Below the pieces are notes generated by a model. The model did not search any database and was not told the origin of the DNA. It saw nothing but the letters and a program-made list of their open reading frames with translations. Positions 1 to 11,200 of a stretch of 20,643 nt of DNA are shown in pieces (positions within the stretch are counted from its first letter, which is position 1; the number at the start of each line of letters is the position of its first letter). Position numbers and translations under genes: made by a program. The stretch is from Ophiothrix spiculata. Its lineage: Eukaryota > Echinodermata > Ophiuroidea > Amphilepidida > Ophiotrichidae. Where the stretch lies: assembly GCA_000969725.1 (NCBI GenBank), contig JXSR01S007742.1; one strand, given 5' to 3'.

Positions 1-606
1 TTTTTATCACCGTCTTGATTTTTTATCATTCTATTTGTAGATTTAGCGGATTATTCCGATCGATAATATCGTCTAGGAACTCGAGGTCAATATGCATTCA
101 GCTCTATGGATTTTCAAGATGGTAAAAATGACAAACTATATCTAGGCCTGTGACTCCAATTTCTATTTTTTTATTTGAAAGAACATTCTTGTGCGCCATT
201 TTTTATGAAAAAAATAACAAAAATGCTCGGGCAGATTTTTTGAAACAACACTAAATAATAATCACTTTTGCCACATTTCCCATAGACCCCTGTACTAATC
301 CCCCAAATTATGTTTTTAAACCGACTCTCATGCAAAAACGAGCCCGGTGGTGTCCCTCAATTTTTATTTTAAAAATCGGTTCTACATCGATAAAATATCT
401 TTCATGTCGACTTTTTCTAGAAACCTTCGGGCGGATCTGTCATGGACCAGACACCTTAAAAGTTTTAATTGCTTTAAACCGCAATGTTTAAAAGCTTTTT
501 AGCTTAACTTTTAGATATTTGAACATCGTTAAACTTTATTTCTTTTTTTAAATATTGAAATTAGAGTGTATAAGGTTTAAGATATGTAAATTGGATGTTT
601 GCCTAT
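1..606. other. Left flank, no gene seen
   Basis: AT-rich sequence with no kringle, signal-peptide exon or other coding exon that I can support. It is probably intron or upstream sequence of the kringle-ALP gene. Confidence 0.4.
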
Positions 607-1123
607 TACAGGGTGTCCCAATAAAAATGCATCACTTTTGTTTTTGATCATATCTCAGGAACCAATACATAAAAATAAAAAGTTTTTTCATAATACCACT
701 TTGTATAGTGTAGTCTTTCACCGATGGAATTTTGAGCAAAATCAGGCAAGCCGTTCTTGAGAAAACAAGAATTTTTTAAGATGACTCAATTTTACTCCAT
801 TCAAATTGGGTTTACAACAGTAACTCATGTTTATCATGTTAATAAAGCACATCTTTGGTTACTATTGATCAATTTATTTCAAACTTGCAAAACAGACACT
901 AAGATATCACAAAATATGGCACAGACATTTAAACATGATTTTGATATCTTTTTCAGCAATGAAAGTAGCACAGTAATTCAATTGTAGGTTTTGCTGTTTT
1001 GCAGCATTAAATAAAAAAAAAATAGTTCACAGTTTCTTAAGAAAACTTCATCAAGGCACAGATTTCCTTTAATGGAAAGTCTATTTCAGAAAAAGTGATG
1101 CATTTTTATGGGGACACCCTGTA
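607..1123. mobile_element. MITE-like element with 33-bp terminal inverted repeats
   Basis: The ends TACAGGGTGTCCC... (607-639) and its reverse complement (1091-1123) match at about 32 of 33 bases, and the outermost TA could be a TA target duplication. The 517-bp interior has no transposase. An open stretch at 757-987 lies wholly inside it and shows no protein similarity I recognise. TA targets fit Tc1/mariner-type mobilisation, but the family is inferred. Confidence 0.8.
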
Positions 1124-1603
1124 TACCTCTTTGTTCACGTTTTATACCTGGTTAGAAGGAGTGACACAAACTTTTTTCACTGAACACCAAATTTCAAAAT
1201 GAAAGGAAAATATAAAATTTCAAAAATATGGTGCGGTATTATTTTGTGCAGCAATTTGTCCCCAGTTTCAGAATTTAGGGGCGGTCGGTCGAGGACAACC
1301 AAACAATTTTTTGCCGTTATCAAACACTTTTTTAAAAGTGTTTGTTAAGGGCAAGTACTTTTAAGTACCTTCCTTTAGCAGAACAGAATCAGAACCGAAG
1401 AAATGGATCAAATAAAGGAAAAAATCTTAAAAATATTAACAACAACAACAGCAGCAGCAACAACAACAACAACAACACCAACAACAACAACAACAACACA
1501 ACGACCACAGCGTTGGCAAAAGATAAACAGTATAGATTGTTATTAAAAATAAACTGTATTAGAAATTTCTTCGATATTATGCTCATTTTGTTCTCTTATT
1601 TAG
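1124..1603. other. Upstream sequence before kringle 1
   Basis: Non-coding AT-rich sequence with small hairpins near 1324-1345 and 1351-1372, the CAA microsatellite, and the branch-point/pyrimidine tract of the kringle 1 acceptor. No signal-peptide exon ending in phase 1 could be identified. Confidence 0.5.
1438..1500. repeat. (CAA)n / (CAG)n microsatellite
   Basis: An imperfect trinucleotide run of AAC/CAA units with a short CAG block. In one frame it would read as poly-Asn and stays open into kringle 1, but the intervening strong acceptor at 1603 indicates that it is intronic. Confidence 0.9.
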
Positions 1604-1876
1604 ACCCAGAATGCTACGCGGATAACCCAAGAGGCCGAGATTATCGTGGCTTTGCCCATATCACACAGACCGGCAAGGAATGTATGCACTGGACAACACA
1701 GAGTCCCCATGTGCATAACAGAACTGCGGAGAACTATCCAAACACTGGTCTCGGTGATCACAACTATTGCCGCAATCCAGATAATGAGCCCGAGGGCCCT
1801 TGGTGTTTTACAACCGATCCGAATTCACGTTGGGAGTACTGCAGTGTTGGAAGACCAAGTAGGGATTGCAGCTATG
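1604..1876 (+). CDS. Exon: kringle domain 1
   Basis: A single exon encodes a whole kringle. The acceptor follows a strong pyrimidine tract ending TTATTTAG, and the donor is GTAGGT. Phase is 1 on both sides. All six kringle cysteines are present (EC, KEC, NYC, PWC, EYC, RDC), with the hallmarks [22 protein letters not shown] and RWEYC. Lysine-site residues in plasminogen kringle numbering are largely present: D55, E57 (DNE in place of DxD), W62, F64, R71 and W72. One N-glycosylation sequon (NRT) is visible. The exon is closest in sequence to kringle 3, which suggests a duplication. Upstream coding exons must exist because the exon starts in mid-codon. Confidence 0.95.
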
Positions 1877-4800
1877 GTAGGTTCAATTTTTAAAAGTCTG
1901 ATCTGCGATTGTAGGCTTATAACTGGAATTATGTAGCAAAGTAAAGATCGTGGCAAAGTGAAACGTTCTTTTACGCTTCATATAATTAGTGTCTCATTCA
2001 TTAATTGTCGTTTATACTTATGTTTTGATGTTATCCTAAATTCAGAAATATTATGCCAGTGACTTTATAATAAAATGGTTCATGAAGTGATATCACAGCC
2101 GAATATGATCAAGACCAGAAATGCAGTAACCTTGAAATGACCTTGGATGACCTTCATCATGATCTTAGCTTTCAGAACAACTTTGTTATTGACCTCAAAT
2201 GACCTTTGACCTTAATATTCTTGACCTAACCTTCAATTATTTGATGAAGACATTATGTTAAAATGTTTAAAATTATTTTGCCAATTTCAAGTGCGAAGAC
2301 TCAACTTTGTTTGTGAACATTTTTTGCTGCAACCGCGAAAGTCAATATCGATTACCTTGTCGTAATGGTCGAAACGACATGATACGTAGTTTTGAGCTAT
2401 TTCTCGCCACAGACCAACGCGGCAGTATGTTGTGCCGTGTTACATCGTTACAATTCAAAACTGTTAGTTTCTTGGTTTAAAATCTGCAGCAGCTGCAAGC
2501 TACAACCGCATACTTTGAAACAACGTTTATGTACGTTAATACCACAAAACAAGCATCAATTGATATAGATACGTGAATGAGATGTACTATCAACAAATGC
2601 GAAATAAGTCCGTAAAACTAAAAGAGTTCAGTATTATTGCTTATATAATTCACACCGGTAGGGGGGAAATTACTATTACAAACTACCCATTGAAGAGACA
2701 CCATTCTTTACAACTGTTATTTTGTTTATCCAGGAGAGTGTTGGGACCTCGAACAAGCAGGAAGATTATATAGGGGCATAGTGAATGTAACAGCAGAAGG
2801 AGACACGTGCCAAAAATGGACCGAACAGACTCCCCATGAACACACACGCACTCCTGAGAACTTCCCATGTACTGGTCTAGGGGATCATAATTATTGCCGC
2901 AACCCTGATAACGAACCCAATGGGCCATGGTGCTTCACCACCAACACAACAACTAGATGGGCTTATTGCAATGTAGGACGCGGGAAGAGTTCTTGCGAAA
3001 ATGGTAAGTACAGGAAAGCTTGCTTCTAACTTTATTAGGTATGCTACACGGAGTTCGAGCCCTGACATGCTTTTCTGGCATACTTCTAAATTTAGACCAG
3101 GGAATTTGATAACCCTAGTAAAACTAGAATGTTCATATTTTAAAACTTCTACGCTACTCGTTTTTGGTAATCACCGGAGCACTTTTATAGGATTCACCGG
3201 CGTCGTCGGCGGACTTCTTTGACGTCATCTACATCTATGACGTCACATGAGGTTGTCAACAGCTAGACATCGAGTCAAAGCAACATCATCCGCTAACGAC
3301 GCTGGATCCGGCGAAAGTACCAAATACGAGTACCGTATAAACTCGTATAGAAGTTTTAAAATATGAACATTCTAGTTTTTACCGCTACGTATGAATGTCC
3401 ATCATTAATAAAACTTAATAAAACTGTGATAAAAATAAAGCGTCATAATGCAGTCTGAAAATCACCTGCGCACAATGTGATTGCGCTGAGTACGGTACTG
3501 TTTTTGTGGGAAATGCGAGTATTATGCGGAACTTTAATAGAAAGAGGTAATGGCTTCAGCAATTTCAAAAGACAAATGGGCTAAAATCAGAGCGATCACT
3601 ATTCTTGTTAAGAAGAGTTATTTGAGAACAAAAATCAAAGATGAAAGACTAGAGAATTTTTGATAGACAGTGGTCAAATATTGCTCTTGAATCGTGAATC
3701 GATAGTATAAAGGTTTGTTGATATTTCAATATTTTAAAACTCCCGTACCCGTGTTTAGAGCCACGTTTGTTTTAAAATAATTCTACCACCATTTTTAGAA
3801 TGCTATGAAGAGGATCCCATGGGTCGCGATTATCGTGGCAGGGTGAATATGACAGCCTCGGGGAAACCATGTATGTTGTGGACCAGTCAAGATCCACACA
3901 TGCACAACAGAACTGCTGAAAATTACCCAAATACCGGTATATACGGAGAGCATAACTACTGCAGAAATCCAGACGAAGAACCTCTGGGCCCTTGGTGCTT
4001 TACAACGGATCCAAATAGCCGCTGGGAATACTGTGATGTTGGGGAACCAAGTAAAAGCTGTAGACGACGTAAGTGCAATGAAATTGATTGATGTCAACGA
4101 ATATCAAGGCATTAACAGCACAAGTCGTCATGTGAGTGCAAGAAAGTCGTATCTGAAATAGCTGCCATTTATCATATATTTGAATTCCACGCTTTATGAT
4201 GTCCAATCTTGTGTCAGTGGTTCTTGAAATGGTTCTTCATGTGACGGTGTCACCTGAAGAACCATTTCAAGAGCCACTGACATATGGGAGTGAAATTTTG
4301 AGTGATTTTTCACATTCTAGTGATAAGGTGTTTAATGAATATAACATAAGGCAGCCATTGCAGATACGACTTTCTTGCACTCACATGACGAAGTGTAATA
4401 CTGGCTATTTGTCGCCAGAAAGCATGGTCAAATACAGAGCACTAATCTGATGAAGTTTAACGGAGACCACACAATAGTCCGTATAAAATGACTCTACTCT
4501 GAAGTGACCAGAATGAAGATGATCCTTGACCTGTAACATCATTAGAAGAAAAGTTGGCACAGGTCAATGAAAAAATAAATCACTCCTGAAAAAACCCCAT
4601 AAAAACACTCCCACCCTCTACGTAAAATCGCTTCCAAAGAAGTACATAACACATATTACCATTCACCCGAAAACACACAAATCTGCAGTAATTCGCCAAA
4701 TAGTGGACGCACCATGGTGATATAATATAGTGAACAAACTATTTACCTCTAAACGTGGAAATGTTCTAAATAGCAGTTTTACGTTATATCTATAATCATG

Positions 4801-7800
4801 CACCAACCGTGGTGTCCACGGCTGGAGTTATGTCCCCGGTTTATATTGTACCTCATGTGTTAACTTATAAATATCCTCATTCGAGGTCACCCCCCCACAC
4901 ACACAACCCATCATAAGAAAAAAGAAAAGAAAAGGAAAACACGTTTATGTCCAGATGACTAGATTTATTTACTGTTTCTGTATGAATCAATATCTTAATT
5001 ATAATCGACACTAATTCTAATTATTAATTTCAGCTGCAAACGCCGACTATTTCAAGGAACATCTTTTAGAAGAAATTCAAGAAGCACTCTCAGTTAATGA
5101 CAAGATCAACAAAGCCATAGCAAAAAATGTGGTCCTTATGGTAGCAGACGGGCTGGATTTAGCAACCATAACTGCTACAAGAATATTCAAGAATGGACCC
5201 AGCGGGAAACTGCACATGGACTTATTGCCGCATACAGGACTGGCCAAGGTATGCATCTGACTCCAAGGGTAGAGTTAAGATTTCAAGTTAAATCAATCAA
5301 TCAATCAATGATACAAATACTTGCATAACATGCATACCCTATGAAGGAGTCTATTCGTACAGGGGACCCACGGCTTAATCGGCAAATGAGGGGCAACGAT
5401 ATAATGCGTCTCGGACCATATACAATCATCTGTAACAACGGATCTGTTTAAATTTTCATTTCAACGGATCCAATTTTCAAATATCAGTGGACGATGTGTA
5501 AACTGCCGTTTCCCTTCTTAACAAGACAATATTACATGATCATCATTGTTGTCTTCTTGCACTGACAAATTAAAGCTGAAAATTCCTATAATTGGCATAT
5601 TTCAACCATAGGTTGGCGGATTCAAAACTCAACCGGCGGTTCTGGGTGGTTGGCTATTGTTTATCCGGTTGAACCACCGAGAACCGGCAGGCAACCACCG
5701 GTTGAGTTTTTGGACATTGGCAACTAAACTTGACAGGTGGTTGAATATGGTCCAAGGTTATCCATCTATTAGTTTTTAGCCAATTCTTTACTCCCGTCTT
5801 TGAGTCCTGGTGTTCTGGACTCTACTAGTACAAATTGAAGAAGGTAATAAATAACATATCTTCCATAACCATGATAATGATAACTCCTATCTATGATGGA
5901 ATAATCATCTTTATCTTAAATACTCTATTATGTAGACCTACAGCTGTGACAGCCAGGTCGGCGACTCAGGATCGGCAGGAACTGCTTTGTTTTCTGGCGT
6001 CAAATCTCCTTCCCGCACCCTCGGAGTTGACTGCACCGCGCGTCATAGAAATTGCAGTACATTGGAGAGAGCTCGTGTGCCAGCAACGTTGCTGACTGAT
6101 TTTGTCGAAGCAGGTAAGTGACACGTGACTTGCTCTAGCATAAAAAAAAACTTCTTGTCGCCGCTTTAAAAAAAACAACCGTTTCAATCATCTTGCAAGC
6201 CCTAAAAAGAAGTATCCGACTCAAGCAAAAATATTTGTTTGGAGGCCCAAGACTTTAATAGCTCAACCGATTTGAAAAGTTGATAATCAATTTATAAGGT
6301 ATCTTGCAGTGTTCACTCCAAAAATGTAGTAGTAGAGGGAGACTAAAAAAGTGACTTCCACCGCTCCTCCTCTGTGTCTGTATATTTGGACCTAAATTAT
6401 GGAATTGTTTTTTCGATTGCTCCAATTATACCTGGTAGTTTTCGTTCTTCTTTGAATATGTTTATTGTGCATATCTTCTTATACTGACCCTGAAATATGA
6501 AAGTCATCTGACGTTCCAATCTTGATACCGGGAAGTGCCAGTATATGGCACATAATATCGTCCCGATTACAACCCGATTAGCATCTGAAGAGCATAGATT
6601 CCAGCGTAGCGCCATCAGCCGATTTATCCCGATTAGCCTGGTGATCAAGTGGTTGTTTTAAACATCGATTGTGAATGATTTTGAGCAGGTTGTATACATA
6701 TTATGGAATTAATCCGATTATTTATCACAGTATCACGGTATATCTTTGGGGCTTATATGCAGAAAACGTTTGGACATTTTGCGCTCCTTTTATTTCAGAC
6801 GGTTCATATGATTTTGCCAAGAGTTCTCTTTTTAAATGAGTGGGTTATCCTAATCAAACATTTTCTTATTACTGGTTTTAATGGGGCTTTATAAAAGCCA
6901 AATATGTATAGAATAACCAAGGAAGACGAAATATAAAAAACGAAAGTGAACGAAATATGAAACAAAGAGTACTTAATAATCATTATGCTATTTTCTCAGT
7001 TGCATTTTGATTTTTGAATAAAAATATGAAAAAATTAAAGAAATGTGAAATAAATGAAATGAAATAGGGAATGCAAGAAAAGAACGTAATGACAATTCAT
7101 ATAAAATTAAAACTACAATTATATGTGTGGTGCTCTGGCAAAATGAGCGGAAAGTCGCGATTTTCAAAATTGAGTTTATGACATATTCTAATTCTCTATA
7201 ACCTCAGCTTTCGAATGATATATAATATGTCATACTTTCTTTTTACAATTTTCATTTAGAGATCGAAATACAAGACAGTCCACTCAAAATCTGCCAGTAA
7301 CAAATTGTCGCAAATCGATTTTAAAGTTACTGATTACTATAGTGTATACTAACAAGACGCAATCAATAACCCGTGAATAATTGCACTTCCCGGCATAATT
7401 GACCTTCAAAACGTCAGTTATATATTAAAACCTATACATTAATGTGTTTTATGTCAAAAAACGAAATTTGATCTTTTCACCATATTTTTACTTTAGCAGC
7501 CATTTATTCAAAATCTTCAATCGCGATTTTCCGCTCATTATGCCAGAGCACCACACATATATAAAAAGAGAAAATGAGTCAAGAAATTAACAAACACTGC
7601 AGAAGACTCGAACCCCTTGCTTTCCCAATCGCCTGATTGAGCGGTACGTTGTCAAACCACAGAACCACCGACTGATGTTGTGTTTTATGCGTGCTTATAT
7701 GCTATTAGATTTCACATGTTACGAGTATATTACTATCTGGACTTGTTCATAGGCACACTTTTACATACAAAGTATGTATATTTAACAATGTGTAAATAAT

Positions 7801-8195
7801 GTATTGATCACGAAGTATTCAGTATCAAAGTGATTACGTAACTCAATAGTTCCAAACCAGAAATCGTGTTCCAGTTGTCTGGGTGATAAACGGATTACAC
7901 GTAAGACTTCGATACTGAATTGATTCGCTTTAGAAATGATGTTACAATCGAATTAATTTTCCAGGATTGGTCCAACATATTCACGTTGTTCATGGCATCA
8001 ATTTGAAATCAAAAGGGAAAATCACTCAATCACCAAAGAAATGGTATCGTTGTGGGCTTTGTTTATTTGAGGTAATTCAGCAATATGTAGCAGATCTGAA
8101 TATACCAAATGTGGAATAGTCAAAGAAATTTATTTATTTTGGTTGAGCTAACACCGATTCGCTTTTTAATAAGTCAATCAATCATTCAATCATTC

Positions 8196-8245
<50 letters not shown>

Positions 8246-11200
8246 CCAATCAATAAATAAATAAATAAATAAATTGATTAATGATTTAATAAATAAAAAT
8301 GATTTTTACAAAGTAAAAACTGTCAATTTGCACACAGAGTTTGTAGTAAAATTTTAATTCGGAATTGATTTTCCAAAATATCCTCTACTAAGCAATGCTT
8401 GTACGCTTGTAAAATGAGAGGATGGTAGAGGGACGGGGTGAGAGCAGAAGAATTTCATACTAAAATTCAACTAATCCTCCACATCTGACCCATTAGCTCA
8501 GTCGGTAGAGCATGACGTTAGCAAAGCCAAGGTTCCAGGTTCGAATCCTTATGGTCGGTGATTTTTTTCCACTGACTATCATTTTGTGTTTTGTGGTAGA
8601 AGTTCATTTCTTGTAAAACCATTTTTATTCGGGTTTCAATGCAGTATTTGAACCAACGTCTGTAGTCCTCGAGGCAATCAATACACTGAATGTATTAACC
8701 ATGTACACAAATTCAAATTGATTCAATATCGATCTCAAATCCTACAATTAATCTGATGTGAATGATGTTGATATGTCATGCATGGAATATGCCCCAAAGT
8801 GGAATTATTATATATTGTCGGAAACAAAGGAGTATAATCGTGTGTTTTTGAATGTCACTTTCAGCGAAGCTTTCAAAGGTGCTATCGATTCTGGCTAATA
8901 ATTAACAGTCAAAGCTTAATTAGTAATCTCGCATAGGTCACAATATGCACTGCCCGAGAGAAAGTTTACTCAAATTATTGCACTTGCATCACAATAAGAT
9001 TTACAAGTCCCCAGCAGTTCTGGCTACTGTAGCTAATTTATTTTTTTTATTTTTGCTACTGAATTAATTACTGAACTAATTAATTACGCAACCACGATAG
9101 ATCAAAGGTTATTAGTTTCATAATTAATAACCCAGAAAAATGAAACGGGTAAGAATAACTTGATAACCAGTTGGATCTTCCGCACAAAAGCATTAAAAAT
9201 TAACAACTGGAAAAATAGATAATAAATAAATAAATAATGCTATGCTTTTAATATGTTTACATAAAAAGTGAAAAAAGAACAAGAATCTAAGAGGATTCGA
9301 ACGAAGGCCACACAAAGCATTTTCCATCGATTCACGCTACTTATCATTTACGTACTCCACGCCTTGCCACTGCGCTATCGGTTCCACTTGGAAATTAGGC
9401 GCAAGAATTTCATTATTATGTCTACTTTTGCAATTGATCTTAAACAATCGTTTGATCAACAGGCTTATCGGGATGAACCGGCTGATGGCGCTACGCTGGA
9501 ATCTATGCTCTTCAGATGCTAATCGGGTAGTAATCGGGACGATATTATGTGCCATATACTGGCACTTCCCGGTATATTGATAGAAAAGTAAAATCATGTC
9601 TTTTTCACATTTTTGAACAACACACAGTTTGTCTAATGGGTTCTGTATAGCACTGACTGTACTTTCCTCGTTTTCATCTTTGCGCCCATTTCATATTTTG
9701 GGCAACATTGGGTCCTTCTCGTTGTTTGATTCGCAAATTGACCCCTAATAAATGTTAATAAGAGTATTGTCAAGGTTTTATTTTCGTTGCATCAAAATTG
9801 ACCAAATGGTCGAGAAACTGGATCTGAAATTTTGATCTGAAAATTTACACCTCAATCTTCGATTGCAATGCAACTTAGTATTTTGTCTTATTATATACGT
9901 ATACTTTTATAATACTTTTTAAAAATAAAAAAAATGATGGTCGATAGAATCCAATTTTTAAAAATCTTTTTCAACTCCCTTTTTAAACTTATTTTGCCCA
10001 TCCCCTTTCAATTCACGGCATTAAAGCCCAGAAGTCACAGACGATTGAAAACTCCTGGTGTTTGTTTACAAGTATAGATAATGGATTGGACATCGTGATC
10101 TTAGTTAAATAGTGCATGTACATGTACGATTGGATGTACATTGTACATTAATCATGTTCATGGTGCCGTGGTTAAATAAAGATAATAATAAGAAATATTG
10201 AAAACACCGTGCCAAAATTTTTATCATTTTTAGTCACAAAAACAAGCGTAGCTCTGGAACGGATTTACCGATTTTAAAAATTTAAACAGTTTTGGAAAGC
10301 TAGTCACTAGTTCTTTCCAAATCCATTGAAATAAACTTATTTACACATTTCAATTTTTCACCTGAAATGTGATATCAGCTGTGATATCTTCTTTACAAGA
10401 CATTCATAACCAGATTACAAAAGGAATATAATAGGTAAAACCATCAAATGACTCGAAAAGAATGGACTGGTAAGAATAAAGCAAGGAGTAAGGTTCCCGT
10501 CAAATTAGTATATTTTATTGTTTTTTCTTTTCTCAATAACATTTCAATGTGTCCTCACAGGACGATCTGCTGGCTTGGTGACAAACAGAAAGGTAACGGA
10601 TGCTTTGCCGGCTGCATTGTACGGGAGCACTGTCAACAGTATGTGGCAATATGGAGTGCCAGAAGAAGCGGCTGCAGCAGGATGCACAGATCTGGCATCG
10701 CAGTTGGTAGACTCTGGCTTGAATGTAAGGATAATAAGGCATGGTTCCCAATTGATGACGGAATACCTTCCGACATTCGGAAGGCTTTGCCGCATGGCGA
10801 AATGTTTGTTGAGTCATGTCGCAAAAACATTAGGAGAAACTCATAACTACCTCCTTTGAAGTAGTCTTTATAATAAAAGAGGCCCAAATGCATTTTTCTG
10901 CATCATTTAATACACTTTACTACATCTATCTTTGAATCATGACTCAATATAACTTTAAGTCGTACTAAGGTGGTACAATTTTAGGTCGTCCGAGAGATTC
11001 GGAAAATACCTTATATCAGCCTGATTAGTGTATTAGGGTGGGAGATGTGGGGGTATGTGTGAACATTTAGGTTGACACTTTTCAATCTAATCTAATTTAA
11101 AGATCAGAAATTGCGTCAAGCCCTTGCGTATGACTGAAAAGCTTTCGTCATGAATTGGGAACCGTGCCTAAGGCTTTATTGATATACTGAATAAAATCTT

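Larger units (their letters stand above)
6114..10560. other. Large 4.4-kb intron in the ALP domain, repeat-rich
   Basis: It separates the nucleophile exon from the residue 153-183 exon; the protein joins without loss across it. It contains an inverted pair of dispersed repeats, a MITE-like element, three tRNA-like remnants and a large microsatellite, each listed separately. I found no further coding exon in it, and none is needed to complete the ALP domain. Confidence 0.85.

Noticed and set aside
757..987. Open frame of 76 codons
   Set aside because: It lies entirely inside a MITE-like element and has no recognisable domain.
1389..1586. Leu/Val-rich minus-strand open frame resembling a signal or membrane segment
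   Set aside because: It is the complement of the same microsatellite and has no other support.
1342..1603. Asn-rich open frame running into kringle 1
   Set aside because: It comes from the CAA microsatellite. A strong polypyrimidine tract and AG at 1602-1603, plus the phase-1 start typical of kringle exons, show the exon begins at 1604. The frame also has no ATG start.
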